From Thalassobaculum sp. OXR-137 (GTDB taxonomy: Bacteria; Pseudomonadota; Alphaproteobacteria; Thalassobaculales; Thalassobaculaceae): a stretch of DNA of 64,000 nt. The notes under the pieces are model-generated. The model searched no databases, had not been told where the DNA came from, and saw nothing but the letters and a program-made list of their open reading frames with translations. The position numbers were made by a program, and so were the translations under genes. Position 1 is the first letter of the stretch, and the number at the start of each line of letters is the position of its first letter. Positions 16,398-24,130 of the stretch are shown in pieces. The stretch lies in NCBI RefSeq assembly GCF_034377285.1, contig NZ_CP139715.1, forward strand, positions 558,001-622,000, read 5' to 3'.

Positions 16398-18380
16398 TCA
16401 GGGACACGCGTCGGACCGCCCGCCCGGCGTCGGCGGCAGCCACAGGGTCACCGCGGTCCCTTCCCCGACGACGCTGTGGATCGAGAGCGTGCCGCCATGG
16501 GCCTCGACCAGCGCCTTCGACAGGGAGAGCCCCAGGCCCGTCCCCTCCTGCCCCCGCCTGGTCATGTCCGACATCTGCTCGAAGGGTTGCAGCAGCCGCT
16601 GCACATGCTCGGCCGGGATCCCGGTACCGGTATCCTCCACCTCCAAGATGAAGCCGCGATCGTCGCTGCGCACCCGGATCGCGATCTGACCGCCGGCCGA
16701 GGTGAAGCGGATCGCGTTGGCCAGCAGGTTGATCAGCACCTGCTTGATCGCCCGCCGGTCGAAATCCCAGACCACGGCGACCGACGGCAGGTCGAGCACC
16801 AGGCTCAGCCCGGCCTCCGCCATGCGGCCCTTGATCATCCGGCGGACCTCGTAGATCAGGTCGTCCACCGCGTTCGTGGTGATCGCCGGCTCGAACTTGC
16901 CGGCCTCGATCTTCGCCATGTCGAGCACGTCGTTGATCAGGCTGAGCAGGTGATGGCCGCTGGAATGGATGTCCTCGGCATAGCCGCGGTAACGGTCGTG
17001 CCCGACCGGGCCGAAGGTCTCGTTCTTCAGGATTTCCGAAAAGCCGATGATGGCGTTGAGCGGGGTGCGCAGCTCGTGGCTCATATTGGCGAGGAACTGC
17101 GACTTGCTGCGGCTTGCCGCCTCGGCCCGCTCCTTTTCCGCATGCAGAAGCTCCGCCATGGCGGTCGCCCGGGCCGCATGGTGTTCGGCCTCCTGGCGGG
17201 CCCGGCCGAGATCCTCGACCCGGTATTCCAGAGCGAGCTGGTGCCCCTTAAGCGCCGTGATGTCGTGCCCGATCAGGACGCGGCCGGCCTCGTGGGTGAC
17301 GTCCTCGTGCACCCTCAGGGTCCGGCCGGTCTCCGCCACGAGCTCGAATTCGTAGCGCTGACCGAAGACCGGCGTGCGGGACACCAGGTCCTCCGCCTTC
17401 AGCGGGGTGCCGCTGCGCGATTTCATGGTCACGCTGGCGCGGGCGATGGCGCCTGCGACCGCCGTGTAGGGCATGCCCTGGGTCAAGGCGAGGCCCGACG
17501 CCAGATCGGCGAGCCGGCTGTTCCAGGCCGTCAGCCGCTGGTCGGCGTCGAACAGGGCGAAGGCCTGGCCGATCGCCTCGAAAGCCTCGCCGATGCGCCG
17601 CCGGCTACGCTCGGCGTCGGTGACGTCGCGGGCGGTGAAGATGCGTTCGCCGGCAGCGGTGGTCTGGTAGCGGGTGCGCACGATACGCCCGGTCTTCAGG
17701 TGCACGATACCGGTGTCGCCAGACTCTTTATGGCGCTGGGCGAACCAGTGATTGCTCCAGGCTTCCTTGCTGGGAAATCCGGTCGCCACGTGGTCCACGA
17801 CCTCCGCCCGCGACGTCACGATCTCCCAGGCGGTCTTCCCGACGACGTCGCTCAGCGACCCGATGGCCAGGGTTTCCAGCCACCGGTCATTGGCCACGAC
17901 GACCCGGTCCTGATTGTCATAGACCACCACAAGATCGTCGCCACGGTCGAGCCACGCCCGGAACCGGCCCTCGGCGATCGCAATGCGCCTCTCCGTCTCC
18001 GGCTGCGGATCCGGCTGCGGAGCCGACAGATACCAGGCGACATGGTCGCCCAGGGGCACGATCTTCACGGAGACGATGGAGGCCTGGCCGTCCGGTCCCT
18101 GAATGGCGATCCCGGCGGACCGGGCGGCGCCGTCGGCCAGAACCTCCAGGGTATGGGAAAGCGCCGAGCGGCTGTCGCCCGAGAGCAGCCCTTCGGCCGA
18201 GCGGCCGACCAGCCCCAACCCGTCGCTCGCCAGCAGGGAGCGGGCGGCTTCGTTCGCGGCCACGCAGATCAGAACCCGCTGCCGCGCCGACAGAATGACG
18301 ACGGCCTGGTCCAGCGGCGCGATCAGCGCCTGCAGGACGTCGATGGCCTGATCGTCACTCAATTGCGACGGCGACTGCAC
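16398..18380 (-). CDS. PAS-domain histidine kinase (tandem copy 2)
   Basis: Second 660-residue cytoplasmic PAS kinase, 71 bp upstream of its paralogue and on the same strand. The start is GTG 18380, with AGGA eight bases before it. PAS-type segments (AWLDRGDDLVVVYDNQDRVVVANDRW and FALFDADQRLTAWNSRL) precede the coiled coil and MSHELRTPLN with His435, then AEDIHSSGHHLLSLINDVLDMAKIEAGK. The ATPase domain has LINLLANAIRF, EDTGTGIP and GTGLGLSLSKAL. The kinase cores of the two neighbours are clearly homologous, pointing to gene duplication with sensor divergence. Signal and partner are unknown. Confidence 0.88.
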   Translation of the reverse strand: MQSPSQLSDDQAIDVLQALIAPLDQAVVILSARQRVLICVAANEAARSLLASDGLGLVGRSAEGLLSGDSRSALSHTLEVLADGAARSAGIAIQGPDGQASIVSVKIVPLGDHVAWYLSAPQPDPQPETERRIAIAEGRFRAWLDRGDDLVVVYDNQDRVVVANDRWLETLAIGSLSDVVGKTAWEIVTSRAEVVDHVATGFPSKEAWSNHWFAQRHKESGDTGIVHLKTGRIVRTRYQTTAAGERIFTARDVTDAERSRRRIGEAFEAIGQAFALFDADQRLTAWNSRLADLASGLALTQGMPYTAVAGAIARASVTMKSRSGTPLKAEDLVSRTPVFGQRYEFELVAETGRTLRVHEDVTHEAGRVLIGHDITALKGHQLALEYRVEDLGRARQEAEHHAARATAMAELLHAEKERAEAASRSKSQFLANMSHELRTPLNAIIGFSEILKNETFGPVGHDRYRGYAEDIHSSGHHLLSLINDVLDMAKIEAGKFEPAITTNAVDDLIYEVRRMIKGRMAEAGLSLVLDLPSVAVVWDFDRRAIKQVLINLLANAIRFTSAGGQIAIRVRSDDRGFILEVEDTGTGIPAEHVQRLLQPFEQMSDMTRRGQEGTGLGLSLSKALVEAHGGTLSIHSVVGEGTAVTLWLPPTPGGRSDACP

Positions 18381-18406
18381 AATAAGTCCTACCGTATGAA
18401 AATTCG

Positions 18407-18430
18407 CCCTGTCACCACGACGCGACAGGG
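18407..18430. repeat. 7 bp inverted repeat upstream of kinase copy 2
   Basis: CCCTGTC (18407-18413) and GACAGGG (18424-18430) are perfect complements separated by 10 bases. They lie 27 bp upstream of the kinase start, in the 124 bp gap behind the ABC permease gene. It could be a regulator operator or a leader hairpin; nothing in the sequence decides between them. Confidence 0.35.
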
Positions 18431-18504
18431 TGCGGCCGGGAAAGCTAAGAACCCGTTAAGGAAACGCCGTCGGCACCGTTTTTTGTCGCGCTCGAACCCG
18501 GCGG

Positions 18505-21030
18505 CTACTCGTTGCGCAGCATCGGGGCGGGACGCTGGCCCAGGGCCCGCCAGGTGCCGACGAAACCGAAGGAGATCGTGATCCCCATCGCCAGCAGGGC
18601 GGTCAGGGCGAGCACGCCGGGCGGCAGCACGAAATCGCTGCGCATCACTTCCACGACGACCGCCGCTGCGGCGACGGTGCCGACCAGGGAGGCGATGGCG
18701 GCGGTGGCCAGCCCGAGCAGACCGTATTCCAGCAGATAGGTCTTCACGATCCGGCCTCGCGTGGCGCCGAGCACCTTGAGGATGACCGCGTCCCGGACCC
18801 GCCGCGCATGGCCCGCGGCGATCGCGCCAGCCAGCACCAGGGTGCCGGCGACCAGGGTGACCGCCGCCGTCGCCTGCACCGCGATCGCCACCGCCGTCAA
18901 GATCCGGTTCGCCCCTTCCAGCGCGTCCTTGACCCGGATCGCGGTCACATTCGGCAGCGCGGCGGTGACCGCCCGCTGAACCTCCGCCTCCAGGGCGGGA
19001 TCGTCCATGTAAACCGTGGCGATGATCGAATGGGGAGCGGCCTCCAGGGTGCCCGGCGCGAACACGAAGGTGAAGTTCATCCCGAGCGAGCCCCAGTCGA
19101 TCTTGCGCAGATTGGCGATCTGCACGGTGATCGGCCGGCCCAGAATGTTCAGGGTCAGGCTGTCGCCGACGCCCACGCCGAAGCCCTTGGCGATGTTGGC
19201 GTCGAACGAGACCAGGGGCGGTCCCGCATAGTCCTGCGGCCACCAGTCGCCCTCCACCACCTCGGAATGCTCGGGGGGTGCTGCGGAATAGGTCAGACCG
19301 CGATCGCCGCGCAGGGCCCAGGATGTGTCCGGGTCGACCGAGCCCTCGTCCGCCGGCACGCCGTTGATCTCGGTGATGCGACCCCGGACCATCGGCGTGG
19401 TCTCGATGTGCCCGACCCCGTCGATGGCGGAGACGGTCTCAAGGAACTGCTCCTTCTGATGCGGCTGGATATCGATGAAGAAATACGCCGGCGCCACGTC
19501 CGGGATCCGTTCGTCCACCTGTCGGGACAGGTTGGCCTGGATCAGCGCGATGGTCACCAGCACGGTCAGGCCCAGCCCAAGGGCCAGGACCACGCCGGGG
19601 GTCGGCGCGCCCGGACGGTACAGGTTGGCCAGGGCCATCCGCAGTTCGGGATCCCGCGGGCGCCCGGCCTTGCGGGCCAGGGTCATGATCACCCAGGACG
19701 CCGCCAGGAACAGCAGGATGGCGCCGATCGACCCGACGATGAACCAGGCGGCGAGCTTGGGGTCCGTCGCGGTCGCGATCGCCAAGCCCACCAGCAGGGC
19801 GACGGCGGCCGCCAGGGCGATCAGATAGGGCAGGCGCGGCCGGCCGCCGAGGGGCGAAATGGCGGAGCGGAAAAGCTGTGCCGCCTTCACGTCGCAGGCC
19901 CGGCCGAGGGACCAGAGCGAAAAGGCCACCGCCGTCAGCATCCCGAACAGCGCCGCAAGCGCAAGCGGCGCAGGATACAGCGCCACCGGCACGTCGAAGG
20001 GCAGCAGCGGGGCCGCCAGCTTGGCGGCGGCAATCGGCGCCAGCGCCCCGACCAGCAGGCCGATGACGGTACCCGCCGCCGCCAGGACGCAGATCACCAG
20101 CAGATAGGTGCGGAACACCAGGGCACTCGGTGCGCCGAGGCATTTCAGCGTCGCCACCGTTTCGGTCTTGCCGTCGAGATAGCTGCGCACCGCCATGGCG
20201 ACGCCGACACCGCCGACCAGCAGCGCGGTCATGCCCACCAGGGTCAGGAACAGGGTCACGCGGGTGACGAAATTGTCGTAGCCGGGGGTCGCGTTCTCCA
20301 GCGAACTGGTCCGCCAGCCGGCATCCGGAAACCGCTGCTCGAGATCCTCGAGCCAGGCTTTGCGGTCGGTGCTGGGCGGCAGAACGATCCGATAGTAGTG
20401 GCGCACCATGGAACCGACCTGAACCAGTCCGGTCTCGTCCACCGCGGCCTCGGAGATCATCAGCCGGGGGCCGAAGCTGGCGAAGTTGACCAGCCGGTCC
20501 GGCTCGCCGGTGATCAGCGCCCGCAGCTCCAGGGTCGCCTCGCCCAGCCGCAGCCGGTCGCCGACCGAGATGTTCAGCCGCTCCGCCAGGCTGGCATCGG
20601 CCACCGCCCCGAACACGCCGTCGCGTCGGGCAAGCGCCTCCTCGAGACCCGCGCCGCGATCCAGCTTCAACGTCCCGACGAGCGGATACAGGCCGTCCAC
20701 CGCCTTCAGCTCGACCAGCGAGCTGTCGTCCCCCGACTCCGAACGGGCCATGGCGCGCATCGACACCACGGTGGATACCCTGCCGGACTGTTCGAGATAG
20801 GACAGTGCCTCCGGCTCGGCCGGCCGGTGCACCATGCGCAGGGCGACATCGCCGCCCAGGATGCGCCGGGCATCGCCCTCCAGGCCCGACATCATGGCCG
20901 AGGATACCGACCCGACCGCGGCGATCGCCGCGACGCCGAGGGCAAGGCAGGCCAGGAAAATGCGGAATCCCTTCAGGCCGGTGCGCAACTCGCGGCGGGC
21001 GAGGCGCAGGGCGAGCGGTCCGGTGCGCAT
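18505..21030 (-). CDS. ABC transporter permease, YbbP/FtsX-MacB type
   Basis: A large 841-residue permease with two FtsX-like domains. The N-terminal LARRELRTGLKGFRIFLACLALGVAAIAAVGSV helix is followed by a long periplasmic domain, then helix groups near 255-480 and 720-835. This is the architecture of E. coli YbbP, which with YbbA is encoded next to tesA. The transport role of YbbAP is not firmly established; members have been linked to lipid or hydrophobic substrate handling. It starts 3 bp after the stop of the ATPase gene, and an esterase is divergent from the pair, as in E. coli. Confidence 0.9.
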   Translation of the reverse strand: MRTGPLALRLARRELRTGLKGFRIFLACLALGVAAIAAVGSVSSAMMSGLEGDARRILGGDVALRMVHRPAEPEALSYLEQSGRVSTVVSMRAMARSESGDDSSLVELKAVDGLYPLVGTLKLDRGAGLEEALARRDGVFGAVADASLAERLNISVGDRLRLGEATLELRALITGEPDRLVNFASFGPRLMISEAAVDETGLVQVGSMVRHYYRIVLPPSTDRKAWLEDLEQRFPDAGWRTSSLENATPGYDNFVTRVTLFLTLVGMTALLVGGVGVAMAVRSYLDGKTETVATLKCLGAPSALVFRTYLLVICVLAAAGTVIGLLVGALAPIAAAKLAAPLLPFDVPVALYPAPLALAALFGMLTAVAFSLWSLGRACDVKAAQLFRSAISPLGGRPRLPYLIALAAAVALLVGLAIATATDPKLAAWFIVGSIGAILLFLAASWVIMTLARKAGRPRDPELRMALANLYRPGAPTPGVVLALGLGLTVLVTIALIQANLSRQVDERIPDVAPAYFFIDIQPHQKEQFLETVSAIDGVGHIETTPMVRGRITEINGVPADEGSVDPDTSWALRGDRGLTYSAAPPEHSEVVEGDWWPQDYAGPPLVSFDANIAKGFGVGVGDSLTLNILGRPITVQIANLRKIDWGSLGMNFTFVFAPGTLEAAPHSIIATVYMDDPALEAEVQRAVTAALPNVTAIRVKDALEGANRILTAVAIAVQATAAVTLVAGTLVLAGAIAAGHARRVRDAVILKVLGATRGRIVKTYLLEYGLLGLATAAIASLVGTVAAAAVVVEVMRSDFVLPPGVLALTALLAMGITISFGFVGTWRALGQRPAPMLRNE

Positions 21031-21033
21031 GGT

Positions 21034-21759
21034 CTACTCCGCCGCCTGGTCGGTGCGGTTGCCGTCGATCGCGGTGTCTTCCACCACCTTGCCGTCCGCC
21101 ACCTTCACCGTGCGGGCGCATCGCGCGGCGAGATCCATGTCATGGGTGATCAGCAACAGGGTCGTGCCGTCGTCGCGGGCGAGGCCGAACAGTAGGTCAA
21201 TGATCTGGTCGCCGGTCGTGCCGTCCAGGTTGCCCGTCGGCTCGTCGGCCAGAAGCAGGCGCGGCTTGGCGACCATGGCGCGGGCGATGGCGACGCGCTG
21301 CTGCTCGCCGCCGGAAAGCTGCTCGGGATAGTGCTCGACCCGGTGGGACAGGCCGACCCGGTTCAGCGCGTCGGCGGCCGCCTCGAACGCGTCGTCGCGC
21401 CCGGCCAACTCCAGCGGCACGGCGACGTTCTCCAGCGCCGTCATGGTCGGCACCAGCCGGAACGCCTGGAAGACGATCCCGACATTGTCGCGGCGAAACC
21501 GCGCCAGGGTGTCCTCGTCAAGGCCGACGAGTTCGGTCCCGGCGACCTGCACGCTGCCGGAACTCGGGTTCTCCAGCCCGGCGGTCACCATCATCAGGGT
21601 GGACTTGCCCGCCCCCGAGGGACCGACGATCCCGACGGTTTCGCCGGCGGCGACGGACAGGTCGATTCCGCGCAGGACATTGACCTCGCCGGCTCCACTT
21701 CTCAGGTTCAGGGTGACGCCCCTGAGGCGGACGATCGGGTCACCGGAAGATGAGGTCAT
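21034..21759 (-). CDS. ABC transporter ATP-binding protein, YbbA/LolD type
   Basis: A 241-residue ATPase with all ABC motifs: Walker A GPSGAGKST (about 47-55), Q-loop in NVGIVFQAFRL, signature LSGGEQQRVAIARAM, Walker B RLLLADEPTGNLD and switch His in LLLITHDMDL. The EPTGNLD wording is typical of MacB/LolD/YbbA extrusion systems. The start is ATG 21759 (MTSSSGDPIV); upstream frame is not protein-like. It feeds ATP hydrolysis to the YbbP-like permease encoded 3 bp downstream. Confidence 0.93.
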   Translation of the reverse strand: MTSSSGDPIVRLRGVTLNLRSGAGEVNVLRGIDLSVAAGETVGIVGPSGAGKSTLMMVTAGLENPSSGSVQVAGTELVGLDEDTLARFRRDNVGIVFQAFRLVPTMTALENVAVPLELAGRDDAFEAAADALNRVGLSHRVEHYPEQLSGGEQQRVAIARAMVAKPRLLLADEPTGNLDGTTGDQIIDLLFGLARDDGTTLLLITHDMDLAARCARTVKVADGKVVEDTAIDGNRTDQAAE

Positions 21760-21832
21760 CGTGTCGCTATCCCACACTGGTCCAAGGCCGGGCGTCGCAA
21801 CGCCGTCCCCACGAGCCCGATATGGTCCTGCC

Positions 21833-22477
21833 GTGAGGCGGATCAATGCGGTTCTGCGGTTCGCCGCAGGTATTGCGATCCTGTCGCTCACCCTCGCCGG
21901 GCCGGCCGCCGCCGAGACGATCCGCATCCTCGGCTTCGGGGATTCGCTGATGGCCGGCTACGGGCTGGCGGACGAGGATGCCTTCCCGACCCGGCTGCAA
22001 GCGGCCCTGCAGGCGGCCGGACATGACGTGATCGTGATCAACGCCGGCGTGTCGGGCGACACCACGGCCGGCGGCGCCGCCCGCCTGGCCTGGTCCCTGT
22101 CGGAGGCGCCGGACGCCGCGATCGTCGAACTCGGCGCCAATGACGGGCTGCGCGGCATACCGACGGCGGACACGCGGCAGAACCTGGACGCCATCCTGAC
22201 GGCGCTGGGCGAGAACGACATTCCGGTGCTGTTCGCCGGCATGTACGCCCCGCCGAACATGGGCAAGGAATACGGCGCCGATTTCGCCGCCGTCTTCGAG
22301 GATCTGGCGGCGCAGCACGAGGTGATCTTCTACCCGTTCTTCCTGGACGGGGTTGCGGGCGACCTCGCACTCAACCAGGCCGACGGCATCCACCCCAACC
22401 GGGCGGGGGTGGATATCCTGGTGGAGCGGATCCTGCCCTATGCGGAGAAGCTGGTCGTCCGGGCCAAGGGGGAGTGA
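21833..22477 (+). CDS. tesA: secreted GDSL esterase (TesA/arylesterase family)
   Basis: SGNH hydrolase of 214 residues from a GTG start at 21833. Residues 1-27 form a signal peptide ending in GPAAAE. Block I is GFGDSLMAGYGL with the nucleophilic Ser, block II the conserved Gly in VSGDTTAGG, block III GANDGLRG, and block V DGIHPNRAG with the catalytic Asp and His. E. coli TesA has thioesterase, protease and lysophospholipase activity in the periplasm. The gene is divergent from the YbbA-like ATPase with a 73 bp gap, the same arrangement as in E. coli, which supports the name. An ATG start is not available in frame near the signal peptide. Confidence 0.88.
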   Translation: MRRINAVLRFAAGIAILSLTLAGPAAAETIRILGFGDSLMAGYGLADEDAFPTRLQAALQAAGHDVIVINAGVSGDTTAGGAARLAWSLSEAPDAAIVELGANDGLRGIPTADTRQNLDAILTALGENDIPVLFAGMYAPPNMGKEYGADFAAVFEDLAAQHEVIFYPFFLDGVAGDLALNQADGIHPNRAGVDILVERILPYAEKLVVRAKGE

Positions 22478-22500
22478 GGCACTCCGTCGCCAAGAGAAAC

Positions 22501-22613
22501 GCACTCCCCGGATTTATTCCGGGGTAACCCGTCCGCTCGCTCCGCCGTCTCCAATTTTGGCGGGTACTTGGAAGCGGCCGCACCGATCGCCCCGGAATAA
22601 ATCCGGGGAGTGC
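22501..22613. repeat. 24 bp perfect inverted repeat between converging gene ends
   Basis: Arms at 22501-22524 and 22590-22613 are perfectly complementary over 24 bp; each arm is itself a small hairpin (CCCCGGATTTATTCCGGGG). The element fills the 190 bp gap between the esterase and DAHP synthase stop codons. It resembles the other intergenic palindromes of this window in design but not in sequence. It could terminate transcription from both sides. Confidence 0.85.
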
Positions 22614-22667
22614 GGCGGGTGGGGCCGGGGAGTGCGGTGGGTTGGACAGAGGTAAGGCAAAGCCCCC

Positions 22668-23810
22668 TCACCCCCGCCGCCGCGCTTCGACCGCATCCGC
22701 CAGCCGGTCGAGCACGCCGAGGCTGGTCTGCCAGTCGATGCAGCCGTCGGTGATGCTGCGGCCATAGACCAGCGGCTCGCCCGGAATCTGGTCCTGACGA
22801 CCCGCCTCCAGGAAGCTCTCCACCATCACGCCCGTGATCCGGTGCTCGCCGGCGGCGATCTGCGATGCGACCGCGTCGATCACCTTGGGCTGGTTTTCCG
22901 GCTTCTTGGCGCTGTTGGCGTGGCTGGCATCGATCATCACCTGCGGACGCACGCCCGCCTTCTCGGCCTGGGCGCAGACCGCGTCCACGCTCGCCGCGTC
23001 GAAGTTCGTGCCCGACCGCCCGCCGCGCAGGATGACGTGGCAGTCCGGATTGCCCGCCGTCTCGGCGATGGCCGCCCGTCCCTCCTTGGTCACCGCCAGA
23101 AAGTGGTGCGGCTGGGAGGCCGCCTGGACCGCGTCCAGGGCGACGGTCACGCTGCCGTCGGTCCCGTTCTTGAACCCGACGGGGCAGGACAGGCCGGAGG
23201 CGAGCTCGCGGTGGATCTGGCTCTCCGTCGTGCGCGCGCCGATGGCGCCCCAGGAGACGAGGTCGGCGAAGTATTGCGGCGTGGTGGTGTCCAGGAACTC
23301 GCAACCCGCCGGCAGGCCCATCTCGTTGATCCGCTGCAGCAGGTCGCGGGCGCGGCGCAGGCCGGTCTCGATGGCGAAGCTGCCGTCCAGATGCGGATCG
23401 TTGATCATCCCCTTCCAGCCGACCGTGGTGCGCGGCTTCTCGAAATAGACCCGCATCACGATCTCCAGCGTGTCGCGGTGACGCCGGCGCTGCACCGCGA
23501 GCCGGGCGGCGTAGTCGAGCGCCGCCTTGGGGTCGTGCACGGAGCAGGGCCCGATCACCACCACCAGCCGGTCGTCGCGGCCGTGCAGGATGTCGGCGAT
23601 CGCGGCGCGGGCGGTCTGCACCCGGCGGATGATCTCGGGCTCGCGCGGGTTCTCGGCGATCACCGCTTCCGGCGCGCTGAGCGGGGTGATCGATGCGATC
23701 CGCAGATCGTCGGACCGGCTCAGCGGATCGAGGGCAAGCGGATCGGCATCGGGCACGTCGGAGACACGGGGGTCGGTTTTCGTCTCGGTCTTTATGGGTG
23801 CGATGTTCAC
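22668..23810 (-). CDS. aroG: 3-deoxy-7-phosphoheptulonate synthase (DAHP synthase, class I)
   Basis: Condenses phosphoenolpyruvate with erythrose 4-phosphate, the first step of the shikimate pathway. At 380 residues it is an AroF/G/H-type (class I alpha) enzyme. Signatures are VVIGPCSVHDPKAALDYA (about 84-101), the KPRTTVGWKGMINDPHLDGS PEP/E4P site, VGFKNGTDG, ILRGG and the metal-binding DASHAN. The start is a GTG (23810) with AGGAGGA upstream. The gene stands alone on its strand, downstream of an aromatic-rich leader peptide and terminator, so its expression is probably set by attenuation. Which aromatic acid inhibits the enzyme cannot be read. Confidence 0.93.
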   Translation of the reverse strand: MNIAPIKTETKTDPRVSDVPDADPLALDPLSRSDDLRIASITPLSAPEAVIAENPREPEIIRRVQTARAAIADILHGRDDRLVVVIGPCSVHDPKAALDYAARLAVQRRRHRDTLEIVMRVYFEKPRTTVGWKGMINDPHLDGSFAIETGLRRARDLLQRINEMGLPAGCEFLDTTTPQYFADLVSWGAIGARTTESQIHRELASGLSCPVGFKNGTDGSVTVALDAVQAASQPHHFLAVTKEGRAAIAETAGNPDCHVILRGGRSGTNFDAASVDAVCAQAEKAGVRPQVMIDASHANSAKKPENQPKVIDAVASQIAAGEHRITGVMVESFLEAGRQDQIPGEPLVYGRSITDGCIDWQTSLGVLDRLADAVEARRRG

Positions 23811-23846
23811 GGTGAAGTCCTCCTGTGGAGGCCCGCCGACGACATC

Positions 23847-23877
23847 AAAAAAGCCGCCGGGAGAGGGCCGGCGGCTT
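23847..23877 (-). terminator. attenuator terminator before DAHP synthase
   Basis: On the minus strand a 10 bp perfect stem (AAGCCGCCGG with CCGGCGGCTT, arms 23868-23877 and 23851-23860) with a 7-base loop is followed by a run of T (23852 down to 23847): a canonical intrinsic terminator. It lies between the leader peptide stop and the DAHP synthase start, 36 bp before the GTG, so it can only act to stop transcription before the gene. Confidence 0.9.
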
Positions 23878-23905
23878 GTGGGATGATTGCTGCGCTTGGT
23901 CTGTT

Positions 23906-23986
23906 CTAGGTCGCGCGCACCCCTGCCTCCGCCGGCTGCGGATAGCTGCTAAAATAAAACCAGAAGCCGGCGAATGCGTGGGTCAT
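23906..23986 (-). CDS. aromatic leader peptide for attenuation
   Basis: A 26-codon open frame whose middle reads FAGFWFYFSSY (residues 5-15): four Phe, one Trp and two Tyr among 26 residues, five of them consecutive. It starts at ATG 23986 and stops at TAG 23906, 28 bp before the terminator stem. No Shine-Dalgarno sequence precedes the ATG, but a promoter-like -10 ends only 7 bases before it, so the transcript may begin at the AUG. The peptide is expected to be a sensor of charged Phe, Trp and Tyr tRNA and not to act as a protein. Confidence 0.85.
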   Translation of the reverse strand: MTHAFAGFWFYFSSYPQPAEAGVRAT

Positions 23987-23993
23987 GGCGCGG

Positions 23994-24022
23994 AGCGTAG
24001 TCCCGCGATTTCTCCCTGTCAC
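23994..24022 (-). promoter_or_regulatory. promoter candidate for leader peptide and DAHP synthase
   Basis: On the minus strand GTGACA (24022-24017) and TACGCT (23999-23994) are separated by 17 bases. The -10 ends 7 bases before the leader ATG, which would place the transcription start at or one base before the A of the AUG. Match to consensus is moderate; the geometry and the absence of a ribosome site make it attractive. Confidence 0.5.
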
Positions 24023-24130
24023 CCCGTTTTGTCGCCAAGGCGACAGGTGCCGCGAATATTGTCGGACCGGCTCCGGGCGGCTATCAACCCCGCCAACGCT
24101 TTCCCGATGCCTTTCCCGCGAGGATTCCGC

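Larger units (their letters stand above)
23847..23986 (-). promoter_or_regulatory. ribosome-mediated attenuator leader of DAHP synthase
   Basis: Three mutually exclusive pairings can be drawn. Segment 1 is GCCGGC in leader codons 6-7 (23966-23971). Segment 2 contains GCCGGCGG in codons 17-20 of the leader (about 23929-23936). Segment 3 is the 5' arm of the terminator with CCGCCGGC, and segment 4 its 3' arm. 1:2 and 3:4 give termination; 2:3, 8 bp perfect, gives antitermination. A ribosome stalled on the F-W-F-Y-F codons would cover segment 1 and free segment 2. This is inferred from sequence and matches the trp/phe attenuator model. Confidence 0.8.

Noticed and set aside
18391-18560. Small basic plus-strand peptide starting MKIRPVTTTRQG upstream of kinase copy 2
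   Set aside because: It overlaps the end of the ABC permease gene on the opposite strand, is Arg-rich with no ribosome site, and the frame is a continuation of an antisense frame.
16476-18581. 701-codon plus-strand frame opposite kinase copy 2
   Set aside because: Antisense shadow of a gene with complete kinase motifs; no protein-like pattern.
22501-22613. Inverted repeats considered as ends of an insertion sequence
   Set aside because: Only about 65 bp lie between the arms and there is no transposase frame; the same holds for the other palindromes.
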